Of a stretch of DNA of 64,000 nucleotides, positions 47,785 through 57,267 are shown piece by piece. The translations under genes and the position numbers were made by a program. Position 1 is the stretch's first letter, and each line of letters begins with the position of its first letter. The notes under the pieces were generated by a model. That model saw nothing but the letters and a program-made list of their open reading frames with translations. It was not told where the DNA came from and made no database searches. This DNA comes from Polaromonas sp. (lineage in GTDB: Bacteria > Pseudomonadota > Gammaproteobacteria > Burkholderiales > Burkholderiaceae_C): assembly GCF_012927485.1 (NCBI RefSeq), contig NZ_JABBPC010000032.1, forward strand, positions 62,001 to 126,000. The letters are read 5' to 3'.

Positions 47785-49443
47785 CTAGCAATTGTCGGTG
47801 GGGCAAGCGGTGTCGCGCGCCCCGGTCGTGGTCGGCTCAAAGTCGCGGATGGGGTTAAATCGGACCCAGGCATGGATCGGAATCTGCCCGGCCCGGTCCA
47901 GGTGGTAGGTTGCAACGCAGCCGATCACGGGATAGCCGCCGGTGAGCGGATGATCCGCCAGAAACAGCACCGGCTGGCCGCTCGGGGGCACCTGAATAGC
48001 CCCCCACGCAGTGCCTTCGCTGGGTAATTCATCCGGCACGGCCCGCGCCAACGCCACTTCGCCCAACAAACGGATGCCGACGCGGTTGGACTGCGGTGTC
48101 ACTTGCCATGGCTGGCTGTGCAGGCGCTCCAGCGACTCGGCTGTGAACCAATCGGTGCGCGGCCCCAGCACCACGTCCAGCGTGACTACCTGCTGCGTCG
48201 TCGGCAGGTCGGTGGGCGGTTCCTCGCGAAGGCCCACCACCGCCCCATGCTGAACCGGCCGGATCGCCAGCACGTCGCCGACCACTAGAGGCGGGGGCCC
48301 GATATGAGCCAGCGTGTCGGTCGAGCAACTGCCCAACACCGGCTGCACGGAAAAACCGCCGCGCACCGCCAGATAGGTGCGCAGACCGGCCTGAGGTGGG
48401 CCCATCGTCAGGGTGTCGCCATCGGCCAGTGCGAGCGGCTGGTAACGCGCGGCCTGCCAGCGATGGCCGTTGGCGCTGGTGACGGTGACGGTGAGGGGCA
48501 CATCGGCGCCAGTTACGGCCACTACTGTGTCGCCGCGGCTGCGCAGGCACAGGCCGCCGCCGGCGGTTTCCAGACCGGCGCTGTCCGAGGCATTGCCCAC
48601 CAGGCGGTTGGCGACCTTGAGCGCGGTCTGGTCCATGGCGCCGGAGGCCGACACGCCTTGCCCGGCCTGGCCGCTGCGGCCCAGGTCCTGAAACAGGGTC
48701 TGCAGGCCGGGGGACTGGACTTCCAGCGCGGCGTCGCCCAGCACGTGGGTGAGACTTTGCGATGCCAAAGACGCCAAGAATTTTTGACTTCCAGCCTCTG
48801 TTGCTTTTGTATTTTGAGCGCTTGAAATAGTAGCGATATCGATAAACTTTACCCGGTAGCCGGGCTGCAGCAGCGCGGGTACTTCACGCGCGAGATCCCA
48901 CATCGCCGTGGGCGTGACGCCGATGATCTGCCAGCCGCCTGGGCTGGCCTGCGGATAGATGCCGCTGAAGGTGCCCGCCAGGCCGACCGCACCCGCAGGA
49001 ATGCGCGTGCGCGGCGTGCTGCGGCGCGGCACGTTGAAGCTGGGGTGGCCGCCGCTCAGGTAGGCAAAACCCGGCGCAAAGCCGGTGAAGGCGACCGTGT
49101 ACTCGCTGCCGGTGTGGCGGCGAATAACTTCTTCGGGCGTGATGCCCAGCAGCTGGGCTACATCGGCCAGGTCTTCGCCGGTGTAATGCACGGGAATCTC
49201 GATTAGCGTAGCGCTGCGCTGGGCACGGGCGCTGACATCGCGCTGCCCGATCTCGCGCACCAGGTCGGCCATGCTGCAGGCGGTCGGACGCCAGCGGATC
49301 AAGATGGTGCGGGCCGCAGGCACCAACTCCTCAATGCCGGCGATCGGCTCGTCCTTGAGCGAAGCCAGCAGGGCCAGGGTCTGCTCCAGGTTGTCCAACT
49401 CGACCAGCAAGGCGTTCAAGTTGACCGGCAAAAACCGCATCAT
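47785..49443 (-). CDS. pxpBC: 5-oxoprolinase subunits PxpB and PxpC fused
   Basis: A 552-residue fusion of the KipI-like PxpB domain (about residues 1-200; [35 protein letters not shown]) and the KipA-like PxpC domain (about 230-545; [32 protein letters not shown]). With PxpA it hydrolyses 5-oxoproline to glutamate using ATP. The joining segment (about residues 200-225) is encoded by an unusually AT-rich stretch. The start overlaps the pxpA stop by 4 bases; a second ATG follows directly. Confidence 0.93.
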   Translation of the reverse strand: MMRFLPVNLNALLVELDNLEQTLALLASLKDEPIAGIEELVPAARTILIRWRPTACSMADLVREIGQRDVSARAQRSATLIEIPVHYTGEDLADVAQLLGITPEEVIRRHTGSEYTVAFTGFAPGFAYLSGGHPSFNVPRRSTPRTRIPAGAVGLAGTFSGIYPQASPGGWQIIGVTPTAMWDLAREVPALLQPGYRVKFIDIATISSAQNTKATEAGSQKFLASLASQSLTHVLGDAALEVQSPGLQTLFQDLGRSGQAGQGVSASGAMDQTALKVANRLVGNASDSAGLETAGGGLCLRSRGDTVVAVTGADVPLTVTVTSANGHRWQAARYQPLALADGDTLTMGPPQAGLRTYLAVRGGFSVQPVLGSCSTDTLAHIGPPPLVVGDVLAIRPVQHGAVVGLREEPPTDLPTTQQVVTLDVVLGPRTDWFTAESLERLHSQPWQVTPQSNRVGIRLLGEVALARAVPDELPSEGTAWGAIQVPPSGQPVLFLADHPLTGGYPVIGCVATYHLDRAGQIPIHAWVRFNPIRDFEPTTTGARDTACPTDNC

Positions 49444-50207
49444 GCCGCCGCCACTTCAAACGATTCGATGACCACGCCCGCCTGCGTCAAGCGTGCACGC
49501 ACCTGGCGGGCGATGGCCACCGCGTCGGGATTGTCGCCATGCACACAAATCGAATCGGCCTGAATACTTACCCGGCTGCCGTCGATGGCTTCGATCACCC
49601 CGTCGCAAACCAGGCGCAGCATGCGTTCGGCAATCAGGTCGGCGTCATGCAGCACGGCACCTTGTTCGCGCCGCGACACCAGCGCGCCCGCCGGTGTGTA
49701 GGCACGGTCTGCAAAAGCTTCGGCCACCACGCGCAGACCCTGCGCTTGCGCCCAGCCCAGCAGCGGCGAGCCCGCCAACGCCACCAGCGTCAGGCGGGGG
49801 TCTACTTCGCGGATGGCGGTGATGACGTCGTTCGCCTGACGGGCGTCGTGGGCGATGGTGTTGTAGAGCGCGCCGTGGGGTTTGACGTAACGCACGCTGG
49901 TGCCCGCTGCAGCGGCCAGACCCTTGAGTGCGCCGATCTGGTAGATCACATCAGCGATCAGGTCGGCACTTGCCACGTCCATGTTGCGCCGGCCAAAACC
50001 GACGAGGTCGCGGTAGGCTACATGCGCCCCCACCACCACGCCGTTGGCGTGCGCCTGGCGCAGCGTGCGCAGTATCCCGGCCGGGTCGCCGGCGTGAAAG
50101 CCGCAGGCCACGTTGGCGCTGCTCACAATACTCAGCATCGCGGCGTCGTCGCCCATGCGCCATGCGCCCAGACTCTCACCCAGGTCGCTATTCAGATCCA
50201 TTTTCAT
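49440..50207 (-). CDS. pxpA: 5-oxoprolinase subunit PxpA
   Basis: A 255-residue LamB/YcsF family protein, the catalytic-core partner of Pxp[44 protein letters not shown] and [13 protein letters not shown] are family signatures with the metal/His residues. The ATG at 50207 has GGAG 6 bases upstream; a TTG further out is not needed. It follows pcp by 47 bases and overlaps pxpBC, so the subunits are made in a coupled way. Confidence 0.95.
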   Translation of the reverse strand: MKMDLNSDLGESLGAWRMGDDAAMLSIVSSANVACGFHAGDPAGILRTLRQAHANGVVVGAHVAYRDLVGFGRRNMDVASADLIADVIYQIGALKGLAAAAGTSVRYVKPHGALYNTIAHDARQANDVITAIREVDPRLTLVALAGSPLLGWAQAQGLRVVAEAFADRAYTPAGALVSRREQGAVLHDADLIAERMLRLVCDGVIEAIDGSRVSIQADSICVHGDNPDAVAIARQVRARLTQAGVVIESFEVAAA

Positions 50208-50254
50208 AGGGCTCTCCAAAAAGGCTGCGCGGCTGCTGGACCGGGCAGCGTTTG

Positions 50255-50923
50255 TCAGTGCAATTGGCCTGCGGTCTCGCGCACATCCTGGCGCACGACC
50301 AGCGCGGTTCGGATCACCACCTGCAGGGCCTCAATTTGGTTGACCAGCGCCATGCTGGGCGCGCCCGGGGTGCGGGCCGCTTGTTCAGGTAGATAAGGCA
50401 GGTGGATAAAGCCACCGCGCGTTTGCGACAAGGCCGGCTGGCTGGCCAGGCGGTGCATCAAGGCGTAAAAAATATGATTGCAAACAAAGGTGCCCGCCGT
50501 GTTGGAGACCACACCGGGCAACCCGGCCGCGCGCAAGTCACGCACGATGGCTTTGATGGGCAGTGTCGAGAAGTAGGCCGCAGGCGCGTCAGGCACCACC
50601 AGTGTATCAACCGGGTTTTGGCCCGCATTGTCGGTAATACGGGCGTCGTCCACATTGATGGCGACCCGCTCCAGCGACACTTCGCTGCGCCCGCCCGCCA
50701 GTCCCAGTGCCAGCACCAACTGCGGCTGCCACTGAAGCAGCGCCTCATCCAGACGCTCGATGGCGCGGCCAAAGACGCAAGGCAATTGCACGGCATGTAC
50801 CGTGGCACCTTCACACGACCAGCCCTCCAGCGCGTGCGCCACTTCCCAGGAGGGATTGACGGAATCGCGCTCGAAGGGCTCGAAGCCGGTGAGCAAAATA
50901 CGCAGGGGGGCAGCGACTGGCAT
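50255..50923 (-). CDS. pcp: pyroglutamyl-peptidase I
   Basis: Cysteine peptidase C15 of 222 residues that removes N-terminal pyroglutamate from peptides. [19 protein letters not shown] opens the fold; the triad is the Glu in [11 protein letters not shown], the Cys in [17 protein letters not shown] and the His in [13 protein letters not shown]. Its product 5-oxoproline is the substrate of the PxpABC enzyme encoded directly downstream, a coherent pathway. Confidence 0.95.
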   Translation of the reverse strand: MPVAAPLRILLTGFEPFERDSVNPSWEVAHALEGWSCEGATVHAVQLPCVFGRAIERLDEALLQWQPQLVLALGLAGGRSEVSLERVAINVDDARITDNAGQNPVDTLVVPDAPAAYFSTLPIKAIVRDLRAAGLPGVVSNTAGTFVCNHIFYALMHRLASQPALSQTRGGFIHLPYLPEQAARTPGAPSMALVNQIEALQVVIRTALVVRQDVRETAGQLH

Positions 50924-50935
50924 GGTGCGTCCTGG

Positions 50936-51892
50936 TTAGCGGAACATCAAAAAGTATAGCAAGAAGACATTGGCCAGCAGCAAGGTGAGCGCCGTCGGAA
51001 CCTGCGCCCGGATGACCGCATTTTTGTCGGGTAGCTCCAGCAACGCGGCGGGCACGACGTTGAAGTTGGCGGCCATGGGCGTGAGCAAGGTGCCGCAGTA
51101 GCCCGACATCATCCCGATGGCGGCCATGACGGCAGGATTACCGTGGTACACGCCCACCAGAATGGGCACACCCACACCGCCGGTCATCACCGGGAAAGCC
51201 GCAAAACCGTTGCCCATGACCACGGTGAACAGCGCCATGCCGATGACATAAACCGCCACGGCCACAAACCGGATGTCCATGTTGATGTAGCTGGTGGTGG
51301 CAAAGGCCACGGCCTTGCCCACGCCTGCGTCCGAGAACACCAGGCCCAGCATGCCCAGCATCTGCGGCAGCACCAGCGCCCAGCCCAGCGCGTCAGTCAG
51401 GCGGCGCGATTCGCGGATGCCTTGCACCGGGCTTTCCTTCGTCAGCCAGCAGGCCAACCCGAACGAAATGACGCAGCCGATGCCCAAACTTACCAGCGTG
51501 GTGTTTTTTGGATCAATCAGGGGCAGGCCGCCGACACTGAGGTACTTGGCCGACAAGGTGCCAATGACCGTGACCAGCGGAATCGCCAGTGCCGGCATGA
51601 ACAGCTTGTTGCCCAGCCGCTTGGCGCTGGCCAGGTACTGTTCGGTCGTGCGCTCGCGGTGGCGACCCGCGCCAACGCCGCCGAAGCCGGCAATCAAGGC
51701 CATGACGACCACGCCCGTGCCGACCCACATGGGCGGCAATTGCTCCCCGATCAGGAAAACCGAGGCATAAAGCGCCCAGAACAAGGCGCTTGAATAGCGC
51801 TTTGGATGGCCAGCGTCGGCCAGCGTCATGCCCGCCGTGATGAGCAAAATAGCGCCGACCAGGTAGTACAGGTATTGAATGGAAAAAATCAT
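50936..51892 (-). CDS. DUF979 family membrane protein
   Basis: A 318-residue polytopic membrane protein with about ten hydrophobic segments (IQYLYYLVGAILLITAGMTL; MSGYCGTLLTPMAANFNVVP near the C-terminus). DUF979 proteins almost always pair with DUF969. Position in an oxoproline operon suggests that the pair is a two-part permease for 5-oxoproline or pyroglutamyl peptides; transport is inferred from context. It starts 2 bases after the DUF969 stop. Confidence 0.88.
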   Translation of the reverse strand: MIFSIQYLYYLVGAILLITAGMTLADAGHPKRYSSALFWALYASVFLIGEQLPPMWVGTGVVVMALIAGFGGVGAGRHRERTTEQYLASAKRLGNKLFMPALAIPLVTVIGTLSAKYLSVGGLPLIDPKNTTLVSLGIGCVISFGLACWLTKESPVQGIRESRRLTDALGWALVLPQMLGMLGLVFSDAGVGKAVAFATTSYINMDIRFVAVAVYVIGMALFTVVMGNGFAAFPVMTGGVGVPILVGVYHGNPAVMAAIGMMSGYCGTLLTPMAANFNVVPAALLELPDKNAVIRAQVPTALTLLLANVFLLYFLMFR

Positions 51893-51894
51893 GG

Positions 51895-52638
51895 TCAGAC
51901 TCCCTTGGCCGTTGCGCTGGCAGCGCCATCCGGGCCGGAGCGTGGCGCGAGTTGCGTCAGTTCACGCGACAACATCTTGTCCAGGCGATGGAGTCGCCAG
52001 CCGTGAATGACAAAGGCGCAGATCGCCGTCGGGATGCCCCATACAGCGACGTGCAGCGGCTCGACATCGATGCCCGCTTCGTGCAGGAAGGTGGTCATCA
52101 GCACGATAGCGCCGAACGCCACAAAGAGATCCTCGCCGAAAAACAGGCCGACGTTGTCGGTGGCCGCGCAATAGGCGCGTAACTTATAGCGAATGGGCTC
52201 GGGCAGCTTGCCGTAGCGCACTTCGGCCGTGCCTTCGACCATGGGAACCAGCAGCGGACGCACCATTTGCGGATGCCCGCCCAGGCTAGTCAGACCGATG
52301 GCGGCAGTAAGCTGGCGTGCGCCTAGGTAAATCAGGAGCAGGCGACCGGCGGTGGCCGACTTGATGCGGCTGATCCAGCTCTGCGCATGTTGGCGCAGTC
52401 CGTGGCGCTCCAGCAGACCAATGACCGCCAGCGGCAGCAAGATGATCAACGGCAGGTTGCGGGTCTTGATGAACCCGTTGCCGATGGTGGTCAGTATTTT
52501 GTCGAGAGGAAAACCGGCCGCGAAGGCGGTCGCGATGGCCGTGATGATCACGACCAGCATGGGGTTAAAACGCAGGATGAAACCCGCGATGATGACGGCT
52601 ACCCCAATGAGCGGCCACAGATTGACACCACTAATCAT
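51895..52638 (-). CDS. DUF969 family membrane protein
   Basis: A 247-residue membrane protein, first gene of the oxoproline operon. MISGVNLWPLIGVAVIIAG, then RNLPLIILLPLAVIGLLERH, and LGARQLTAAIGLTSLGGHPQ are DUF969 features. AAGGAAAG lies before the ATG. It is divergent from the GntR regulator. Probably half of a permease with DUF979. Confidence 0.88.
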   Translation of the reverse strand: MISGVNLWPLIGVAVIIAGFILRFNPMLVVIITAIATAFAAGFPLDKILTTIGNGFIKTRNLPLIILLPLAVIGLLERHGLRQHAQSWISRIKSATAGRLLLIYLGARQLTAAIGLTSLGGHPQMVRPLLVPMVEGTAEVRYGKLPEPIRYKLRAYCAATDNVGLFFGEDLFVAFGAIVLMTTFLHEAGIDVEPLHVAVWGIPTAICAFVIHGWRLHRLDKMLSRELTQLAPRSGPDGAASATAKGV

Positions 52639-52764
52639 GTTGATCTTTCCTTGTACCTGTAAAAATCCAGTCCTCGTGCTGACTTTTCGCGCTCGTCAAC
52701 TCGATAAATTTAGCAAAATTCATGCCAGCTTGTGAACAATAAATGAAATATCGGTTACTGATAA

Positions 52765-52785
52765 ACAATGTATTGTCGAACAATA
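52765..52785. promoter_or_regulatory. candidate GntR operator array
   Basis: TATTGT-CGA-ACAATA (52771-52785) is a perfect dyad overlapping a second dyad ACAAT-GT-ATTGT (52765-52776), with a further ACAAT at 52801. These lie in the 393-base AT-rich gap (52639-53031) between the DUF969 gene and its divergent GntR regulator, 130 bases before the DUF969 start. The TTGT/ACAA half-sites suit FadR-type GntR regulators. No gene is seen in the gap. Confidence 0.5.
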
Positions 52786-53031
52786 GTATTTTTTAATCTA
52801 ACAATATAAAAAATATTACCCCTCATTCCGTGAATTATGCTCAGCAATAGTGCAACCCAGACAGCCGTGTAAACCCTTATAAAAGTTGTCAAAATTCCAG
52901 CAGCGACAGGCATTCGGCAAAGAAATTCAGGTGTACTGCGGTCGAAATCTGGTAAAAAGCGCAATCTACTTCGGCTTGAGAGCCGCGAATCTTCGACAGC
53001 GCTGCGTACTGCCGTAACTTTTTTTTCAGGT

Positions 53032-53712
53032 ATGACACCAAAACTCCCGGCAAACAAGCTGACACTGAATGAACGTACGGCCGATCTGATCCGCCAGAAG
53101 ATCGTGAAAGGCGAGTTTTTACCCGGCCAGCGTCTGTCTGAGGCGGCTCTGAGCGCGAGTCTGGAGATATCCCGAAATACTTTGCGCGAGGTTTTCCGTA
53201 TCCTCACCAAGGAAGGCTTGGTGCGGCATGCACCGAATTGCGGCGTATCGGTGGCAATCCCCAGTATTGCCTCCATCATCGACATCTACCGCGTGCGTCG
53301 CCTGATCGAGTGCCAGGCCCTGGCGCAGGCCTACCCGCGCCATCCGGCCAAGAAACACATGCGCGAGGCCGTCGAGATGGCGCTCAAATGCCGCGACGTC
53401 GCCGACTGGCTGGGGGCGGGTACGGCGAACATGGAATTTCACATGGCCATCGTCGAGTTGGCCGACAGCGAGCGGCTTAATGTCATGTTCTCGCACCTCC
53501 TGGCCGAATTGCGGCTGGCTTTTGGTCTGCTCAATGATCCGGAGTTTTTGCACGCACCGTATATCGAGATCAACGTGAAGATCCTTGAGTTGTTCGAAGC
53601 GGGCAAGCTGCAGGAAAGCGCCACCACCCTCAACGAATACCTGGTGCATTCCGAGCGCATTGTGCTCGCTGTCTATGCCCGCCGCATTTCCGACTCCGGC
53701 AGCTTCGAGTAA
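53032..53712 (+). CDS. GntR/FadR-family regulator
   Basis: A 226-residue transcription factor: winged-helix DNA-binding domain (about 10-75; LIRQKIVKGEFLPGQRLSEA, NTLREVFRILTKEGLV) and a C-terminal all-helical FCD ligand domain with Asp/His candidates (FHMAIVELADS, YLVHSERIVLA). It is divergent from the oxoproline operon and is the likely local repressor; the ligand may be 5-oxoproline, by context. Confidence 0.9.
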   Translation: MTPKLPANKLTLNERTADLIRQKIVKGEFLPGQRLSEAALSASLEISRNTLREVFRILTKEGLVRHAPNCGVSVAIPSIASIIDIYRVRRLIECQALAQAYPRHPAKKHMREAVEMALKCRDVADWLGAGTANMEFHMAIVELADSERLNVMFSHLLAELRLAFGLLNDPEFLHAPYIEINVKILELFEAGKLQESATTLNEYLVHSERIVLAVYARRISDSGSFE

Positions 53713-53943
53713 TGGACACCGAGCTTCGGCTTGGCCACCATCGGGCGAAAAGCGCGGAGCAGGCACAAAGCAAGTACGCACTAGACTGATTGATTGATCA
53801 CCTTTTTATCAAATTGCTTTGCGGTCGCGCGGGCATTTCTCAGGTGCAGATGTTGACGACTTTAGTTGCCCAGAACCGTGGTCCGGGAATTGCCGGGGCG
53901 TTCGATTCAAGCGCAAAATTTTTCACATATATTCAGTGCAACG

Positions 53944-53970
53944 GGAATAAAGGGGTCTAGTTGTGCGTCT
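53944..53970 (+). promoter_or_regulatory. ECF-type promoter upstream of the sigma operon
   Basis: GGAATAAA, 14 bases, CGTCT, ending 48 bases before the start of the secreted-repeat gene that heads the sigma/anti-sigma operon. Identical elements and spacing occur at 18803 and 28471. Autoregulated ECF operons usually carry the sigma factor's own promoter here. The remainder of 53713-54017 holds no gene. Confidence 0.75.
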
Positions 53971-54017
53971 ACCGCAGTGGCTCCCCTATTTTTTTAACTT
54001 GTTTAAGGAAAAACATT

Positions 54018-54395
54018 ATGAAGACTCGTTTGATTTCTACGCTGGCTGTGTCTCTCCTCGCGGTAGTGTCCACTTTTGCCCAGGCGGACATGGCGGTTAA
54101 AGGCGCTGGCGGCATGCTGGTTAACACCTCGGGCATGACGGTTTACACCTTCGACAAGGATGTTGCAGGGAGCGGCAAGAGCATGTGCAACGGCCCTTGC
54201 GCGACATTGTGGCCTGCCGTCACGGCGGCTGCTGATGCCAAGCCCGCAGATGAAATGACGATCCTGACCCGGGACGACGGCGCAAAACAGTGGGCCTACA
54301 AAGGCAAGCCGGTATATCTCTATTCTGCCGATGCCAAGTCGGGTGACAAGATGGGCGACAACTTCAAGGACGTCTGGCACGTCGTGAAGCCTTAA
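54018..54395 (+). CDS. secreted repeat protein (COG4315/Lipoprotein_15 type)
   Basis: A 125-residue exported protein with signal peptide ending FAQA. It has the two-repeat pattern of this family: GMTVYTFDKDVAGSGKSMCN with the CNGPC Cys pair and ATLWPAV, then YKGKPVYLYSADAKSGD and DVWHVVKP. AAGGAA precedes the ATG at 54018. It heads an operon with an ECF sigma factor and anti-sigma factor, a combination I know from other proteobacteria. Function unknown; likely an envelope stress-related periplasmic protein. Confidence 0.85.
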   Translation: MKTRLISTLAVSLLAVVSTFAQADMAVKGAGGMLVNTSGMTVYTFDKDVAGSGKSMCNGPCATLWPAVTAAADAKPADEMTILTRDDGAKQWAYKGKPVYLYSADAKSGDKMGDNFKDVWHVVKP

Positions 54396-54431
54396 AGCTG
54401 CAGCGCTGTCCGGTTGCTCCCACTCTGACCC

Positions 54432-54944
54432 ATGCTCGCTCAAGACGAAACCGATATCGTGGCCTGCATTCCCAGCCTGCGCCGTTATGCGCGGGGGCTG
54501 ACTGCGGACCGCGATCGGGCCGATGATCTTGTACAGGACACGCTGGAGCGGGCCTGGGGACGGTTCTCGATGTGGCAAAAGCGCGGTGAGATCCGCGCGT
54601 GGATGTTTGGCATCATGCACAACGCGTTTGTCGACCGCACGCGGTCTCTGCGTTCGCGCCCCGAAGACAGCGCGGGTGATGAGGTACCGGAGTTGGTCGA
54701 GCGCGCCACGCAAACGGACCGGCTTGAGATGCGTGACCTTGATCGGCTTTTGCAGCGCCTTCCGCACGAGCAGCGAGAGGTTCTGCTGTTGGTAGGCGTT
54801 GAAGAGTTGAGTTATCGGGAGGTAGCGGGGGCATTGGGCGTGCCGGTGGGCACTGTGATGTCGCGCCTTTCCCGAGCGCGCGAGCGTTTGCGCGCTGAAA
54901 TGGAGGGACGCGAAGTGATCAGCAAAATCCAGCGCGTTAAGTAA
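54432..54944 (+). CDS. ECF sigma factor
   Basis: A 170-residue extracytoplasmic-function RNA polymerase sigma factor. Region 2 is seen in LRRYARGLTADRDRADDLVQ, DTLERAW and IRAWMFGIMHNAFVD; region 4 in LPHEQREVLLLVGVEELSY and GVPVGTVMSRLSRARERL. No region 3 or C-terminal extension. It is followed 3 bases later by its anti-sigma gene and preceded by a secreted-protein gene with an ECF-type promoter, so autoregulation is likely. The ATG at 54432 has no strong ribosome binding site. Confidence 0.94.
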   Translation: MLAQDETDIVACIPSLRRYARGLTADRDRADDLVQDTLERAWGRFSMWQKRGEIRAWMFGIMHNAFVDRTRSLRSRPEDSAGDEVPELVERATQTDRLEMRDLDRLLQRLPHEQREVLLLVGVEELSYREVAGALGVPVGTVMSRLSRARERLRAEMEGREVISKIQRVK

Positions 54945-54947
54945 TTT

Positions 54948-55784
54948 ATGGACGATATAAAACTCACCTTATCGAGTAGTTCGGCGCCCATCACCGAAGC
55001 TGATCTGCATGCTTATGTGGATCAGCAGTTGCTACCGGCACGCCGTATCGAGATCGAGCAATTTCTGGCCAGCCGCCCCGGCGAGCGCCAGCGTGTGCAG
55101 GATTGGCAACGGCAAAACGAGCTGCTTTGTGAGTGGCTTGATCCGGTCATGCGCGAAGCATTGCCACTTCGGCTGCCTCTGAAACCATTGGTCACGGCAT
55201 GGCCTTGGCGAAGTTTGGCGGCGGGTGTGGCGCTTGCCGTGGTGAGTGCCAGCTCAGCCTGGTTTGTGCGTGGCGCCATGGACCACGACGCGCTACCCCT
55301 TGCCGCGGGAAGCGCCGCTTCACAACTTGTCGGCAACGTGGATAATTTGCCCGGCTTTGCGCGCCGCGCCGCAGTGGCGCACGTGGTTTACAGCCCCGAG
55401 GTTCGCCATCCGGTGGAAGTGGGCGCAGACCAGGAACAGGCCCTCGTCACCTGGCTGACCAAACGGCTCGGTACACCCGTGCATCCTCCTGCCTTAAAGG
55501 GGATTGGTTACGAGTTGGTGGGTGGCCGTCTGTTGCCCGGAGAAAAGGGGCCGGTGGCGCAGTTCATGTACACCACAGCCGGTGGCCAGCGGCTCACTTT
55601 GTATGTCACGCGGGAAGCGGCAGGGCGCGAGACAGCCTTCAAGTTTGGGCAAGACGGTTCGGTCAACGTTTTTTATTGGGTCGACAAGAACTTTGGCTAT
55701 GCCTTGTCTGGCGCTGCCGACCGCAAGGAATTGGCGCGCGTCTCAAATGAGGTGTATCGGCAACTTGAGCCAGTCGTGCAATAG
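54948..55784 (+). CDS. membrane anti-sigma factor
   Basis: A 278-residue protein with an N-terminal cytoplasmic anti-sigma domain (ITEADLHAYVDQQLLPARR, FLASRPGERQRV), one transmembrane helix at about residues 84-104 (WRSLAAGVALAVVSASSAWF) and a periplasmic sensor domain of about 170 residues. The zinc motif HxxxCxxC of ZAS-type anti-sigmas is absent. The gene starts 3 bases after the sigma gene, so the pair is co-translated. The periplasmic domain is probably where the signal is read. Confidence 0.88.
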   Translation: MDDIKLTLSSSSAPITEADLHAYVDQQLLPARRIEIEQFLASRPGERQRVQDWQRQNELLCEWLDPVMREALPLRLPLKPLVTAWPWRSLAAGVALAVVSASSAWFVRGAMDHDALPLAAGSAASQLVGNVDNLPGFARRAAVAHVVYSPEVRHPVEVGADQEQALVTWLTKRLGTPVHPPALKGIGYELVGGRLLPGEKGPVAQFMYTTAGGQRLTLYVTREAAGRETAFKFGQDGSVNVFYWVDKNFGYALSGAADRKELARVSNEVYRQLEPVVQ

Positions 55785-55814
55785 CCTTGCAATGGCCCTG
55801 CAGTTGGATATGGG

Positions 55815-57155
55815 CTACTGCCGTTGTAGTTTCTGCCGCACGAGTTGAATGTTGTTTCGCAACGCGTACAGCTCATCGGTATAGGACAGCGGGACGCTGA
55901 TTTTTTCAGCGCGGCTTTCGAGCTGGTTCAGCTCCTCTAACAGCGGGCTGGTGTCTTTTCCGTCCTCGGCCCGGTTCTCAATGTTTCGCAGTTGGCCGTA
56001 CCATTTGAAAATGCGGGAACGTACCCGAAACTCATACAGCGGCGGCACGATGCGTGACAGCGGCAGCAGCACGGCGATGATGATGCCCATCACGAGCCAC
56101 ATCCGCTCTACGAAATTGGCGACCCAGAAAGGCAGATAACGCTGCAACAGCGGCGGCCCGGTCTGAATGCTGCGCTCAGCTTCTTTGGCGATAGGCAATT
56201 CGTTGTTTCTGACGTTGGGATATTCACGCGCACGCTTGAACCAGCCGGCGCTGCCGTGAATCTCGTTGCCGGCCAGGGCAAACAGCTGCAGCAACGCTGG
56301 GTGGGTGCTGGTCCGGGTCACCAGGGTGGTGGTGGGGGCGACCAGGTGAACGTCTTGCGGCGGAATATCGCTGGCCAAATCGACCACGCCACGCGGCAGC
56401 ACGGCAGGGCTTAAAAATGCAAAACGTCGGGAGTAGGCTTCGCTTTGCGCGAAATCCATGAGCTTGATGCCGGGTGTTTGCAGCAGCATTTGCACCATCA
56501 GCGATTCAGGCGCCGAGGCAAACACGAGGGCGTCCAGGTCCCCCGCCAGAAAGGCGACCGTAGCCGGAGTCTGCTCGAGTTGCGAGAGTTTCAGGGTGCT
56601 GGCGTCAATGTGGTTGCTTTCCAGTAATTTGGTCATCAGGTTGGGCACCCCGCTGCCTGGCGTGCCAACGTTGACGCGCAAGCCGGGCAATTGGGTGAGC
56701 GAACTTAACGTCGACCCCCCGCTGTCCGCGGACGCTGCCGGTGCTACCTTGCGAGCCGCTTCCTCCCGGTAAAACAGCCACACGGGTTCGAGGAACAGGC
56801 TACCGAGAGATTCCAGCTTGTCGTCGCCTGCAACGCCGGCCTCGCTGGTGCCGCCCCGAACAAATCCGAGATCCGCCTTGCCTTCGCGCAACAACTGCAA
56901 ATTGGCGGCCGATCCTTCGGACGGCAGCAAGACGACGTCGATACCGTCTTTTGCAAGAAGGTGGGCGTAACGCTTGCCGAATTCCTCGTACGCGCTCTGC
57001 GCTGGGCCCGTGGCCAGTACGACGCGCTTTGGCGGGTTCGGGTCCAGCCACCAGTAGGCAAGCACCAGCAGCGTCACGGCCAGTACGATGAAAGGACCGG
57101 CGGAGACGGCCAGATCGCGCAGCGACAGCAGGGTGTAGCGAATCGTTTTTGGCAT
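55815..57155 (-). CDS. TAXI-family solute-binding protein, membrane anchored
   Basis: A 446-residue protein. An uncleaved N-terminal helix (about 16-38) precedes a TAXI-type binding domain (VVLATGPAQSAYEEFGKRYA, LPSEGSAANLQLLREGKADL, LRVNVGTPGSGVPNLMTKLL). A second helix near residues 345-370 (MWLVMGIIIAVLLPLSRI) is followed by a cytoplasmic tail with helical segments. No TRAP membrane subunit gene is present beside it. The ATG at 57155 is chosen for a compact N-terminus; one 12 bases upstream is equally possible. Ligand unknown. Confidence 0.85.
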   Translation of the reverse strand: MPKTIRYTLLSLRDLAVSAGPFIVLAVTLLVLAYWWLDPNPPKRVVLATGPAQSAYEEFGKRYAHLLAKDGIDVVLLPSEGSAANLQLLREGKADLGFVRGGTSEAGVAGDDKLESLGSLFLEPVWLFYREEAARKVAPAASADSGGSTLSSLTQLPGLRVNVGTPGSGVPNLMTKLLESNHIDASTLKLSQLEQTPATVAFLAGDLDALVFASAPESLMVQMLLQTPGIKLMDFAQSEAYSRRFAFLSPAVLPRGVVDLASDIPPQDVHLVAPTTTLVTRTSTHPALLQLFALAGNEIHGSAGWFKRAREYPNVRNNELPIAKEAERSIQTGPPLLQRYLPFWVANFVERMWLVMGIIIAVLLPLSRIVPPLYEFRVRSRIFKWYGQLRNIENRAEDGKDTSPLLEELNQLESRAEKISVPLSYTDELYALRNNIQLVRQKLQRQ

Positions 57156-57267
57156 GTCGCAAACCATAGCATGAGCCGGAGGGGGCGCGCTTTAACAAGG
57201 CGGTCGAATAATGAAAAGGACGCTTCAAACTGAAGGAACTTTTTTTCCGAAAATCGAACAAAAAACG

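Noticed and set aside
46783..48027. Plus-strand open frame (414 codons) opposite the biotin carboxylase and pxpBC genes
   Set aside because: It spans two well-supported minus-strand genes and shows no recognisable domain.
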